From Neonectria sp. B-13 (lineage: Eukaryota > Ascomycota > Sordariomycetes > Hypocreales > Nectriaceae), in NCBI GenBank assembly GCA_002682825.1, contig NOKP01000002.1, positions 4,880,309 to 4,944,308 of the forward strand: a stretch of 64,000 bases of DNA, written 5' to 3'. Below, piece after piece: positions 1 to 12,049 of this stretch (the first letter of the stretch is position 1; every line of letters starts with the position of its first letter). A model generated the notes under the pieces. It ran no database searches and was not told where the DNA came from. It worked only from the letters and a program-made list of their open reading frames with translations. A program made the translations under genes and the position numbers.

Positions 1-539
1 TGCGGGCAGATTGGTTTGGTTTCTTTATGAGCACTTGACAAGGAAAAATGACGAAACCGACAGTGGTACTGAATGTAAATTTAAAATAAAATAAAAACCA
101 GGCCTTGATTGACTCTTTACTTGCGGGCTTGGCGTCAAAACCGCATGCCATTTTTGTAAGAGTCTGGACACAGGAAGTGAATTACTTTGAGTGATGGGAA
201 GGCGTCTGATTCTGGATCATGAACTTTTCCACAACTCCCCGGCACAAGACTATGAGGGTAGAGGCCTACTGGCAGAATAGCTAATAATTAAATCAATGTG
301 AACATCATTCAAAACTCAGAAGTCCTCAACTCAAGAAATATCTCCCATCGCTTTCCAATGGGCTGTAGGGTACCTCGATCGCCACTCGATCGGCACGCCG
401 TGTGTGACCCCACTGGCGGAACGGTCGGGGGACGTAAGCGCCGGGCCCCGACGTCACCCAGAAATCTCCAGAAATCATCCGACGCCAAAAGCTTCCAACG
501 TCTCTCCACCAAACGCCCGAACGACGGGCCCAATTGACG
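1..539. other. Intergenic, upstream of COX11
   Basis: No gene seen. The first 300 bases are AT-rich and full of stops. From about 300 on the sequence is GC-richer and includes two CCAAT pentamers (355-359 and 530-534), so it probably holds the COX11 promoter and 5' UTR. Overlapping ORFs here on both strands show no recognisable protein. Confidence 0.6.
355..359 (+). promoter_or_regulatory. Candidate CCAAT box upstream of COX11
   Basis: A CCAAT pentamer lies about 180 bases before the COX11 start. The fungal Hap2/3/5 CCAAT-binding complex controls many respiratory genes, so the placement fits, but a five-base motif is common by chance and binding is only inferred. Confidence 0.25.
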
Positions 540-1481
540 ATGAACGCCGCGCCTCGGATTGCGCGAAGCTCCATGCGAGCTGGCTCATCACCATGGGCCT
601 GCTTCTTCTGCCAGAATGCCCGTCCGCGCCCGCAGCAGACCCGCATCAGCTTCGGCCGGAAGGCTTCAACCTCCTCGCCCAAAGGCAACCAGCCGAGGAG
701 GGACTTCACTCCAACGATGGACCAAATCCGAGCCCACTACGGCCAGAAGAACCGATCGGTAGCGTACGAGCGCCCCATACCCCCTGGTGGCCATGTCTGA
801 CGCCGCTTAGGTACTACACGCTGAGCACGATTCTCGGATTCGTCGCGCTGACCTACGGCTCGGTGCCGCTCTATAAGATGGTATGCGCTGCTTCCCTGAA
901 ACTCTTGGCCTCAATCTAACCTGTAAAAAGATCTGTCAAACCACCGGCTGGGGCGGCCAGCCCGTGCGAGCCCACGGCGCTGACAACTACGACCCCGACA
1001 TCGCGCGCCGACTTGTGCCCGTCAAGGACGCCAAACGCATCAAAGTTACATTCAACGCCTCCACCTCCGACGTGCTGCCCTGGAAGTTCTCTCCCCAGCA
1101 GCGCGAGGTGCGCGTGCTCCCCGGCGAGACCGCATTGGCCTTCTACACCGCAACGAACACGAGCGACACGGATATCATTGGCGTCGCGACGTACAGCGTG
1201 ACCCCCGCGCAGTGCGCCCCCTACTTCAGCAAGATCCAGTGTTTCTGCTTCGAGGAGCAGCGCCTGAATGCTGGAGAGACTGTTGATATGCCCGTCTTCT
1301 TCTACCTGGACCCCGATTTGTTGAACGACCTGAACATGAAGGGTGTGGAGACAGTGACCTTGAGTTATACATTCTTCAGTGAGTCATTCTGAGCTGCGAG
1401 TGAGGCAATTGTCGTTACTAACGATAAACAGAAGCGAGGTATGACAACAACGGACGTTTCCAAAGACCGGCTGCGTCGTAA
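540..1481 (+). CDS. COX11: Cytochrome c oxidase assembly protein Cox11
   Basis: Copper chaperone of the mitochondrial inner membrane that helps insert copper into the CuB site of Cox1. Exons 540-763, 811-880, 931-1378 and 1432-1481 give 263 residues. The N-terminus is rich in Arg/Ser and lacks acidic residues, like a mitochondrial presequence. A single membrane segment follows (about residues 77-97, YYTLSTILGFVALTYG), then the conserved ICQTTGWGGQP and the copper-binding CFCF motif (C202, C204), with a further Cys at 193. The ATG at 540 is the first that reads into the presequence. Intron 1 (47 nt) is needed to join KNRSVA to YYTLST. The last exon supplies only the tail ARYDNNGRF; retaining the last intron (53 nt) would stop translation just after FFSESF. 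Followed in tandem by RPL26. Family assignment is firm; splice sites are inferred. Confidence 0.93.
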
Positions 1482-2214
1482 ATGGCTGGACAGGAAGAAG
1501 TGATGTGTACGATACGCCCTCCTCTTATTTATCATGTATATCGCGCTAGACGCCTTCATTGGGCAAGATAGAGTATCCTTGGATATTTGTGAAGCGACCT
1601 TCTAGTTCCTGAACCCCATACACTCGTCATTTTTCATGAAGTTGCCCTCGTAAATGTCAACATAGTACCGTGAAGCTGAGCTGCCATCTTGGGGAATGTT
1701 TGCCTACCTAGCGAACGAATTCAACACAGCGCATAGCGAAGTCGTGACAGTCGCGGGGTTCTAGTTGCAACGGAGGGACAGACGAATGGGAGAAAGCCAA
1801 AGAAAAAAAAAAGTTATGCTTGCAGTCAGGCTTAAACGAATTGACTGTTCAACCAACCCTTCAATTGTCCATCTGAATAATTGCACACCTGCAAGTTGAT
1901 GCAAACTTGACATGCATCCTGCAATCCTTTGCTAATCCACCGCCTGGTCCCTGCAGAAGCAGAGCCAATGATGAGTCGCTCTTCCGACCCCAGCCACTTG
2001 CCTCTTGACTGCTGATTCATCACAGCGCCCAAGCGTGTAGAAATCGCGGTAGGGTACCAAGGCACGCGAATCACGTGCTGGCCCACCCACGCACAGGTTC
2101 GTCTAAATTTCACCCACAACCACTCCTTCTCCCGAAATTTTCAGTTTGTCAATCCGCCTCATCACCCAACGCCCAACGCCGAAGAACATATTCGTCGCCC
2201 AACTAACCGCCAAA
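1482..2214. other. Intergenic between COX11 and RPL26
   Basis: No coding signal. It holds the COX11 3' region, an A-run near 1802-1812, a CCTACCTAG element at about 1703-1711 and the RPL26 promoter and 5' UTR, including an E-box at 2072. Confidence 0.6.
2072..2077. promoter_or_regulatory. CACGTG E-box upstream of RPL26
   Basis: A perfect CACGTG palindrome about 140 bases before the RPL26 start. Cbf1-type bHLH factors bind CACGTG and regulate ribosomal protein genes in several ascomycetes. Function here is inferred from position only. Confidence 0.3.
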
Positions 2215-2779
2215 ATGGTCAAGGTCAGCAACCGTAAGTCTACCTCCCTCGACAGCGAAATCAATCGAATTGGTCTTGCCAGCTTCGCCCTCGTCGCAAT
2301 GTGCTAACCCCTTCCTGCAGAGGTTTCGTCCTCGCGACGCAAGAGCCGTGCCGCTCACTTCAAGGCTCCCTCTGACCGCCGTCGTGTCATCATGAGCGCC
2401 CCTCTCAGCAAGGAGCTCCGTGAGAAGTACAACGTAAGACTCCCTGCGCTCTCCCGAAAAGCCTTTCCCCGTCGACGGCTCGCTGACCGAATCAAAACAG
2501 GTCCGCAGCATCCCCATCCGCAAGGACGACGAGGTCACCATTGTCCGTGGCACCAACAAGGGCCGTGAGGGCAAGGTCATCTCCGTGTACCGTCTCAAGT
2601 ACGTCATCCACGTCGAGCGCATCACCCGCGACAAGGCCTCCGGCCAGAGTGTCCCTCTGGGCCTCCACCCCTCCAACGTGGTCATCACCAAGCTCAAGCT
2701 TGACAAGGACCGTGAGGACATTCTGGCCCGCTCCAAGGTCGGCCGTGAGCTCAGCGCCAACAACAAGGTCACCGCTTAA
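2215..2779 (+). CDS. RPL26: 60S ribosomal protein L26 (uL24)
   Basis: Structural protein of the large cytosolic ribosomal subunit, placed near the exit tunnel. Exons 2215-2233, 2321-2433 and 2501-2779 give 136 residues, the usual length for fungal L26. The N-terminus starts [20 protein letters not shown], and a KOW-type segment ([20 protein letters not shown]) lies in exon 3. The first exon is only 19 nt, typical of ribosomal protein genes; introns are 87 and 67 nt. The start is the only ATG that gives the family N-terminus. Codon use is strongly biased to C-ending codons, as expected for a highly expressed gene. Confidence 0.96.
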
Positions 2780-4064
2780 GTGATGACTCTTGCACACAAC
2801 TGAAAAAACGACAAACCTCCCTCCCCCGAGGACGAAATCTTTCTTACGCAACACCATGGGCAAAAGTTGATGAGGAATGGGCATATACTCCGGCGTTTTG
2901 CGATACCTACGTCCCTTTCGGCGCGGTACGGGTCTACAGCAGGGTAGATGAATTGAGAATTCTACGGTTCTCAATGGCCATTTCACTCAACGGGTGAAAT
3001 GCTCCATGGGAGGTTTATCCCGAAGTCTTACCTGCTCCTCCTATGAGTTTCATCGTGACCTCTTGACGGCTCGCGTCAAGCACATTGCTCCTCATCCTGA
3101 TCGTAGGCATTGCTAACCAACCTCGAACTGCCTGACGAAGTCGTCATGGTAGACTCTGCAATATCATCGCACTTTACAAGTGTATCTTTCAAAAGGTAGG
3201 CCTGTAGACAATTCCATACCGCTAGTATATCACCACGTCAACCACTTAGCCCATGGTTTTCGAGGTAACGACTAGCGAAAAACGAACCTAGTAGGACCAA
3301 ATATCATGATGGTTCTACTCTCGCCCGAAGATTTTCACTGATTCCCCATGAGGCTGGAAATTTGATGGTGAGGAACATACTGTATTCCGATCGCGTAGGG
3401 ATGGATTGTGATGGTTGCATGAAACATGCAAGAACCGCCTGTATCCTGCCGTCTAGTTCATTGTCAAATCTTAGCGATGATCATCTCAAGCTCGCCCGAC
3501 CCGTAGGGTACTGTCGACACTAAGCGAACGCTGGTTATCTCGTCAGGGCGACCCGATGATACATCACATCAAAAGGAGAGTCAGATTATAGCAAGTGTTA
3601 ATACATTAAGGTTGTGTAAGAGCAATGATCCTATCCGTACAAGAGGCCCAATAGTTGTTACATCGTGTTCCATTCCCATATTGCAGTCGATCTCAGTCCA
3701 CGTTCATCCACTGAGAATGATCCATGATCCTAGATGCGGTGCATCAAGATAACCCTTCCTTAGAGGTCTGTCCACGTCCGTTACTATAATAAATGTTGTG
3801 CTTAAACAGTCGGGTGACCTCGACGCCTAAAATCCGACCTTTCCATGAGGGTCGGCGAGGCGATGATGGTGCCAGTCTGGATTGCTGGCTTCAACGCAAG
3901 CAAGATGTTGTGCGTTGATTTGATGGTGCGAAACAGAAAAATGGATGCGCGCAGATAACCAGATGCGAGTGTACGCATTCAATTCGTAAGTATACAGTGA
4001 AATCAAATGCTCGTCAAGAGCACATCAGTGTGCCACTGGCAAGTACTGACGGAAACGGCTACCC
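2780..4064. other. Intergenic, AT-richer, no gene seen
   Basis: About 1.3 kb between the ends of two convergent genes (RPL26 on +, the low-complexity protein on -). No ORF of note, no RNA gene recognised. The base composition is visibly more AT-rich than the flanking genes and the sequence is dense in stops in all frames. It may be 3' UTR plus decayed sequence. Confidence 0.5.
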
Positions 4065-7000
4065 TTAACGAGAGCCCAGGTTGCGGTTGGTTTTGCCTTG
4101 GCGGCTGGCACCACGGCGCGTTTCCTCAAGTCGACGGTCGACTGGGGGCAGGTTCTCTGCTCGCTTCGCCGAGGCGGGTCGGACGTTGTGCGCCTCGCCA
4201 CCTTTGGTGTATTGAACTCGAGAGGTTCCGGCTGTGTTCGCGATGGTAGGTGTGAGCGAAGCAGTGGCATGTCCAGCATAGTTGGGAATCAACCCTTGAG
4301 CGGTGGTAGGAGACACTTTGCCTGGAGCGACAATAGCACTTGTCTTGCCTTTCTTCAGCATGGAGGTCAAAATCGTGTTGCCACTGTTGCGGCCCTTGGT
4401 CCTAGAAGAAGTTAATATCATCACTAAATACAATGATGTTGATTGCATCATGACATACCCATTGCGTTCCATTGATCGACGGCCTTGGAAGATCAGGCTC
4501 TTGCCGTCACTGTCAGAGCTGGCATCATCGGGCGACGACTTGCTCTTGGAGCTGTCCTTGGAGCTGTCCTTGGAGCTGTCCTTGGAGCTGTCTTTGGAGC
4601 TGTCCTTGCTACTCTCCACCGATGGCGATGAAGAGTCGTGGCTTGGCTCATCGACTTGACGAAACGCCCGGTACACTTCGCTAACTTGAGTGAGACAGGA
4701 TATCGGGCGAGGAATTTCGGAGCCAAATCTCATCATCGAGTCTTCTGGCGGTGGATCCGACTGGGTAATGTGACCAAGTTGGTTGCGAATTGTGGCCAGG
4801 CCCGATGCGGCCATGCCTTGAAATGGATCGCTCTGCTCGGGCTGTTCCAGTTCATCGTCCATATAATCACTCTCCAAATCCGTTCCGCATGGAGGAGAAA
4901 CCGAGTAGAGGGTAGGAGCTACAGAGCTTCCTTTGGCTGGAGATGGAGGATAGAAGTCCTTGCCGTCGAACTTAGGAAGTCCCTTCTGAAGACTGCGAGG
5001 AGTTTTGCCCCAGAACAAGTAACGAGCACGAAGTTCATCATCGGTTAGTTTGCGAGCATAAACGTAGTCATTCTCCGTTGCGTCCTCGGCCATCATCCCT
5101 TTTGGCAGCTCTCCAACAAGATAGGGTCTGCCCAAGTCAATGACAGAGCGAGAATTCTTAAAGAAAGACCTCCAACCAGAACCACCCTTGGGAACGAGGT
5201 GTTCGTTTGAAAGGGGATGATCTCCATTAGGGCTAGAGGTAGTTGACAGCGGAGCATAGATAGCAGTCGACAAGGTAGAAGTGCTTGCTTCACGAGGTTG
5301 AAACGGCGGGGCCAAGGCAGCGTTGATAGGCAGACTCGAGGCCTTCTTGGAAAGCAGCTTATCGCGAACAGCCAGTTCAGCTGCAGGCTTGGCGGCCTGG
5401 AAAGCCGAAATCGATTTCGATGAGTTCAGACCTCGAACAGCCTGAGTAGGACCCCTCTCGCGATTGGCAATGCTCTGCATGATCGACGCCTGAATAGATT
5501 CACGTTGCGTAGGCTGAGGTATGTCGGGTTGAGCATCGCTTGTCGTTGTGGCCTTCGTCATGTTGCCATCCTTCGACGAGTTGGACTGGAAACTGTCGTT
5601 CTGTGCCTCGATCTTGGGATAGTGGTCTGCCTCAAACGAAAGTTGGCCTTCGAGGTTCTTTTCGAATTGCTCGATTTGATGGCGAACCATCTGTGCCTGT
5701 TTCTCCACGGTCTTCTCGTCAATCTGATGCTTATTGTACTGCATCTGATCCTCGAAGTATCGTAGAGAAGCCCGGAGACTCTCGATTTGCTTCTTGGTGA
5801 TCTCGCTGGGGCGAATCGAAGAGATCGGTGGGATCTGCAAAGGCACTACAGAGGGTGCAGCTGTAGGCACTACCGGTTGAGCTTGGACAGGTTGATCAGG
5901 CTTTCCAACAGAAAAGTTGGCCATGTGGTTGGGAGTGGCATGAGAGCCGGGGTCAACTCCGTTCTGCTCAGGGACCGCCATCATTTGACCAGCCATGGGC
6001 GCAGGCTGGAAGCCCTGAGGTGGCATCATGTTGCCTGAGTAGAACTGATGACCGTTTGGCATCACCCACTGACCATTGTAGTAGAATGGGCGAGACTGAT
6101 CGAACTGCTCTGGAGGCGAGATGCGGACAGGTCTGGCCTGATCAGAGGCACTGGCATCGCTCTGTCTATCGCTTCGAGAAGATCCGTTGGACTGATTCAT
6201 CATGGGCTTGGGAGCCTGAAAATGATTGAAGGAAGGAGGGGGCATGGCGTAGCCACCAGGCATATTGAAGGCCATGGGAACTGTCATGACAGGATACGGT
6301 GCTGGTGCATGGCTCATTCCTTGATGCATGTTTGAAGGAAAGCCATTCATCATAGGGCCGTAAGGAAGGCCGTATTGAGGCTGCACCATTGGGTATGGGG
6401 CAACACCGGGCTGGGCAGCTGTCGGGAGATGGTTGCTAGCCGATGGGTCTCCAAGCGTGCGCTCGCGAGCCCATTTCGTGGTTGGCGACTGCGATCCACG
6501 GGTGTTAGGCACAATTCGGCCACCTGCGGTGACACGGACGTGAGTCGGAGAAATTACAGCCTTGTAAAACTTCCGGAAGCCCTCGGACTTTTGGGCGGCG
6601 AGACCTGGCGGAGCAGTGATAGGCTGTGTTTCTGTGTGCTCTGAGTCGGAACGACCAACATATTTCCACTCCGAGCCGGTGCCATCAAGCTGGGGGGCAG
6701 AGGCACGATCATGATGTCCAGAGTCGCTGGAATGTTTCTTGATCTCTTCTTTCTTGGACTCTTCTCTCTTGGACTCTCCTTTCTTGGACTCTTCTTTCTT
6801 GGGCTCTTTTCTCTTGAGCTCTTCTTTGATGAGAGGAAGCGGTCGGCCTGAGGGTATGCGGACAACGTCGTCTGCCATGGCGTTTTAGTTTAGCTGGTCA
6901 TGATAAGAGCTTGTAAAACGGCAATACGTACATAGGTCAGAGTCCGATTGGAGCTTGGCCCACAAGGTGTCTGCAACATTTGGGTCGAGAGGCGCATGTC

Positions 7001-7361
7001 TCATGCGCAAGAGCTCACGAGCAGAGTAAGTTTTCGACTCCATCCCGAATCTGATGAAGGCAAAGAAGAAAAACGTGCGGTGTCTCTCTTTCGAGTACCA
7101 GGCAAACAAAGTGGGATATTTGCCTTTTCGACCGGGACGGCGTAGGTTGCTTCGAATGAACTGTAGAAGAGGCTTCACCTGTGTCCAAAGACTGCTGTCG
7201 TCAGTTATGTTTTGTGCCTCTAGCTGAGATTTCAGGAAGTCGGGTAGTCGGTTCATGCTCAGAATCGGTGGGAGGGGTTGCGGAGGCTCTCCAGCTTCAA
7301 AAGTCACAAGAGCACAGCTATCGCTGTGCTTAAGGACGTAGCGGATCAAACACATGATCAT
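4065..7361 (-). CDS. Unrecognised low-complexity/coiled-coil protein
   Basis: Function unknown. Exons on the minus strand: 7361-6932, 6871-4459 and 4401-4065, giving 1,059 residues (1,024 if the start is the ATG at 7256). The N-terminal about 145 residues look globular (DFLKSQLEAQ, YPTLFAWYSKERHRTFFFFAF). Then come a Lys/Glu stretch (repeats of KKEESK), a long Pro/Met/Gln-rich part, a predicted coiled coil (SEITKKQIESLRASLRYFED and on), a conserved-looking block (GWRSFFKNSRSVIDLGRPYL; DDELRARYLFWGKTPRSLQK), a run of SSKD repeats and a basic tail. Exon 1 joins exon 2 so that SDSDLY runs into DVVRIPSGRP; the ATG at 6878 that opens the longest single ORF lies inside this 60-nt intron and is not the real start. 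The 57-nt second intron is in phase. The architecture suggests a scaffold or regulator, but no known domain was recognised. Confidence 0.75.
4402..4458 (-). other. In-phase 57-nt intron
   Basis: Read on the minus strand, this begins GTATGTCA, has a branch-like ATTAAC and ends CTTCTAG. It is exactly 19 codons long with no stop, so both retention and splicing keep the frame of the surrounding gene. Splicing joins ERNG to TKGRNSG. Confidence 0.7.
4549..4608 (-). repeat. Five 12-nt repeats coding SSKD
   Basis: Five head-to-tail copies of a 12-base unit (GAGCTGTCCTTG on +; the fourth has one C-to-T change). On the coding strand they encode successive SSKD/DSSK tetrapeptides in the low-complexity protein. 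Units are whole codons, so copy-number changes would not shift the frame. Confidence 0.9.
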
Positions 7362-7385
7362 TGGTGTCAAGACAGTGTCACTCGA

Positions 7386-7782
7386 CTGGGAAGCCGAAAG
7401 CCAACATATGAGTGGTTTGGGTTTGGCCCGCGGAGTCCTCATGATCCCAGGTTAAGGCGTCAGGGAACTCCAAACAAGGATGCCCAAAACCAAGAAGATC
7501 TGACAGAAGGCTTGGGTTGCCGTGATTCAAACAGGGAAGAATGGTGGTACAGGGACGTGATATTCGACGGGGCGGGTTGGTCTTGGAGGTGCGATGCTTG
7601 GGGAAAAGAAGATGCAGCTCCAATGCCCAGCAGAGAAAGAAATGACGGGTTTGGGTTGCGCGGAAAGCAGCGGGAAAATGGGTTGAGTGTTGCCATCTGG
7701 CTGGCACCACTTGGTGCCAGCCCAGCGCCAGGTGACGGTGAAGAAGGGGTGAAGCAAAAGTGAGAAGAAAGTGAAAACTTAC
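7386..7782 (-). other. Candidate 5' UTR intron
   Basis: On the minus strand a good donor (GTAAGT at 7782-7777) and an acceptor (TTCCCAG ending at 7386) frame a 397-nt segment just before the proposed start codon at 7361. It would be a leader intron of the low-complexity protein gene. Joining the open frame upstream of the donor to the acceptor reaches a stop at once, so this is not a coding intron. Needs transcript data. Confidence 0.3.
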
Positions 7783-10700
7783 CCAAAAGGTGCTGGTGGT
7801 AGCAGTCAGCAACTGTTAGGCATACAAAATCGCCCGTTTCTGTTTCTGGACGTCCAACTGGACGAGTAGTGACAGTGACAGCGAGGGCCAATGAAGGAGG
7901 GAAAACGAGTAGGGACGCGGTGCGGGCGGGTTGCGGATGGCCACAGCCAAGACAAAGAAGCAGTGCGGTTGCAAGCAGAAAAGGGGATGAAAACGAAGAA
8001 GAAGAAAGGGATGAGTCTCCCAAGTTTGGGGAGACGGGTCAACGAGTATTACTACTCAACGTGGGTAGGTGCCCAAGAAGTGTCCTCGAGGAAGGTGCGC
8101 TCTTGACGCTCTCGTGAGCTGCTGCCCAAAAAGGCGGACAGTGGTTGCGGAAAGCTCCCAAGGTGCACTGTAGGTAGCTGTAGCAACCACGCGCCGTGGT
8201 GAAAAGAACGATACTAGGAATGAAGTTAGTGAGTAGTTACGAGAGATATAGTTGAAGGGAACAGAAAGAGTATTCCTGTGATGTACCTACCTCAAGGAAG
8301 GAGTGAGGTGGTGGTGTGCTCAAAGCTGGAGGCGACCGCGGCTGCGAACGCCTCGGTGGGAACTTTTGTCTCTGTGCTTGGGGCAGTAAAGACGATGAGG
8401 ATAAAAGAAGAAGGATAAGAAGAAGAGCCTGAGTGGACTCGAGTTCAAAGCCTCCTTGTGGGAAGCGGAGAGGTTGTGGGTGACGATGGGTGATCTCGCG
8501 TTGTGGTGTTGTTGCGTGGTGTTGCGTGGTGAAGAACCGGAATAGCTTCGAAGACGCCCGAGTTTTCTCTCAAAACAACACGCGAAGACGCGTTTGCTCA
8601 CATGATCTGCACGCAACTACATGATTCACGCGGCTGGGGTCTTTTATTATGGCCGTAACGGACCGCCGCATCGTTGACGGATCTTGCGCCGCGATACGAC
8701 TAAGCAAGCGGAGCTGGTCGACGGGGGTGTCCGGGATTCATGGAGCCAGTTTCCCGGGAGACCAGGCGAGAGATCCGGGACACTATGCTATACGACCAAT
8801 TCCTGGTATTCCCATCATCCAGACATTGATACTTAGTAATGTTCGTGTAAGTGACAGCCCGAAGTGCTCCCATCCGCTTGGTGGTGTCTTTTCCTGGAAT
8901 CGGACATCCACCAGATGGATCACTATCACCACCCAATTTCAGCCTTCACTCTGAAATCAATCCATCTATAACCACCATCCGTAACTATCACGACTCATTG
9001 CTGTTTAGTTTCATCATGGACAAGGTCATGATCGATCCCATAGGAAAGGACAGAGGCTTCACGATAAACGGAGATCGCATTGAAGTCCATTCAACACCAG
9101 AGACGATGATCATGCAACGGTTATAAGAGACACCACAAAACATCAACTATGGTCCATTTTGGACAATGTAATTGAACTCATCCATTTTCCGACACCCACA
9201 ATCTGGCAGTTGTGAGTGGGCGGAAAATTGCGTTGCGTTGGCTTTTGGTTTGGTCCCAAACCAGTGTTTACCCATGGAAAAGTACAATCAAGTCCTCGCA
9301 TTTTCTGAGGGTCTTGGTGTAGCGAGACCATAACGATCCTGTTTGATATCTGTGACCACAAAATATGGGTTTCGGCGCTATTGGTTCGATGCATCGTCGT
9401 GTCGCTGGGAAGTCGGCTTCGATTGATGGCAGATCATTGAGACGGGTTGACTCTACTCCAATCAGTCTGTTTGGCTTGGGGCATTAATCAAGTTATGGTA
9501 CGAAGTGTTGAGGTAGTAGGTATTGGAGACGTCGCGCTCTCTACCTTCAAGCACGCGGTCAATCGACTCAACATGTCAAAAGACTCGGGGCAATGAATAG
9601 TACTCCAGAACTCCTCCCGATGAAAACACCGGCTTTCCGTTTTGATCATATCCGAGACTTCTTATCCAAGAAGCGGTCAGGGGAGGCGAGCTCTCAGGGG
9701 TTTCATCCGAAGGATCAGGTTGACTGCTTACTCGACTTGATACTAATGCCTAGACAAGCCTTGATGTTACGAGCTGAACAAGACTGGCTTGAATACTTTC
9801 CAGCATTGCCGCCGATGGCGACAAGACATGATCAACTTCAACGACACATGTCTTCTTCTCTCCTGTCTCCCCCTCTCCGTCCAGGCAAAAGGGCCACGGC
9901 TTCTGACCGAGCCTTGGATGCATGATGACCTCGATCGAAGGAGTGCAGAATGGAAGTCTGGACTCGTGTACCCCTGGTATGGATGCAAGTCGTCTTCCCC
10001 GAGCCCCTGTCAACCCGGTCGATGTTCTACGCGCCGGCGTGGAGAGTTGTAAGTGCCCCGGATCGGACCGGGACTCTCAGTCTCTCGGTCCAAGTTGACC
10101 AAACGGCTTCGTACCAAGACGCCATGCCTCATGCTTCCGGTCGCGAGCTAATTGGTAGAATTCGTCCAGCTTAGCCTCTGCACCGAGGCAGTGCGGGAAC
10201 TCTGCATCGAAAACAAAGTGCCCAGTGTCAGGGGCGTTAGGACGACAAAGTGGACAAAAGCAAACAATGCCTGCCGCTCCCCGACGTCAGCGGAAGCGGG
10301 ATCATTGGCCCTCGACATCCTAACCATGCAGGCCCCAGGAGAGCAGTCGAAAGAAAAGCCTGTAACTCGTGCGTCGACGTTTCTGCTTGGCGTTGGTGTG
10401 TGTGGGGGACAGAAGTGGTGGTGGGGAGGGCGGCTTGGGAACTGTCTGGGGAAGAAGCGCCAACAATGAGACACACGAAGCCACGATGTGCGGCCAGCTG
10501 CACCAATGCCTGCAGTCTGAAAGAATGCCCCCCCTGCCGGTGAGAAGATGCGCGCCGGGCTGTCGAGTAGGGTCGGGGATGGAACCCAATTGGTGTTTGG
10601 AGGGTTGCTGTCGATGCAGGGCTGGGCGATGGCATCAAACAGCCTTAGGGGACAGGACTAATACATCGATAGAGGGTCTAACAGGTCTAGAATGTGAGCC

Positions 10701-12049
10701 ATTTCCCACGGACACGTTGGGTCATATGCGAGGCGAGATGCAAGGCCATAGCTGCAAGGCCACGCGCGGCCAAGTGACGTCGGTCATTGTTTGGACGCCA
10801 GGCCTGAAGACTGCGGGCTACTTGTCTGCAGTTGTCCTTTTGTTCAGTTGTGCTTACACGCAAATGGGGCATTTCAGTATTCTGTGTTCGTAACTTAGTA
10901 CACTGGAAGCCCACAATGATATGTTGAGTATTTCGCTTGCCTCGGGGTAATGACTGTGATCCCTCAGCCGTTGCAACGGTTGACTCGCGATGGTCGAGCC
11001 GTAAGTAAGTGGGCTAGTACGAGGAGTCGTGGCCACCGAGCGCAGTGGTGAGATGGAGTGGGAGCCTCGGCTCATTCGAGTTGGGGAACCCGCTGGTAGC
11101 CACGGCTCCTACAGTATTGCGCGGTTTATCTCAACTTGCAGCATGGTTCGTTTCTCTCGTCTTGCTTTCCCTCGGCCGATTCGCTTGTGTCTCCACCTCT
11201 GAGTTCCGTCCTGGTGTGATGCAAGCCAGTTGAGGGAGAGTCGAGCGAGTGAGGCGAACTGAGCTGTCTTGTCCCAAGTTACAGCACAGGCGCACACCAC
11301 CAAACCCGGGACCAGGACCACGCCTCGCTCCCCTGGGCTTTGCTAAGCTTGACTTCGCCCATTGCTTTTACGTTGCCGGCTTTGGTTACACGCGGGCTGC
11401 TGATAGGGCCACTGATGTAACCTCCGTGGGGGTGCTGCCACGGCTGGTGTGAAATTGCCGGCAACCCGGCTGTGTAAGAATGGCTGCATTGGCAAACAAA
11501 CGCATCATCATCAAACAGCTGTCGAACAGGGCACAGGGGGAAAATGCCCCGCTCCCGCCGTTGCCCCTCTGCCACATTTACCCCGCCATCACGGGGATCG
11601 GCCAACGGGCAGCGCAAAAGCCGCCTCCACTAAACTTGCGACTTTCACGGGCCGGAAATCTGGGCCTCTGTTTGGAGGGTCGCCCTGCGGCGCGCTCGGC
11701 GCTGCGGAGGCTAAACACCCTCGACGTGGTTACGAAGGTAGCTTGCCAGTGGTAGCGTGCTTGGGTGTGGATTCTCTCGTCTTGGGGACATTTGATAGTA
11801 CCGAACAACTACTACTAAAGATGGTTGACCCGCCCTCAATCGCATTTCCTTCCGCTTCAGTTTCCATCGCAAGTCCTCACTCCCTCAGCAAGCTCCAACC
11901 CTCAAGATCCAGCTCCGACTCCACTCTATTCCATTGATACCTTCATTCCTTGTATGTCTCCCATCCGGGACCACTCTGTACCAGACCCAGCTCACATCCA
12001 GGTTTTGTATAGCTTCATATTCACCCATCCACCCTACATCACATCCACA
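7783..12049. other. Long intergenic region, no gene seen
   Basis: About 4.3 kb between divergently transcribed genes (low-complexity protein on -, SET protein on +). The part to about 8640 is purine-rich on + and looks like promoter/leader. From 8640 to 11800 there are only short ORFs in competing frames, none protein-like. A TACCTACCT element lies at 8284. No tRNA, 5S rRNA or transposon end was recognised. Confidence 0.5.

Noticed and set aside
7460..8023. 187-residue ORF on - upstream of the low-complexity protein
   Set aside because: Ser/Pro/Phe-rich with no motif; joining it over the candidate leader intron meets a stop at once, so it is treated as leader.
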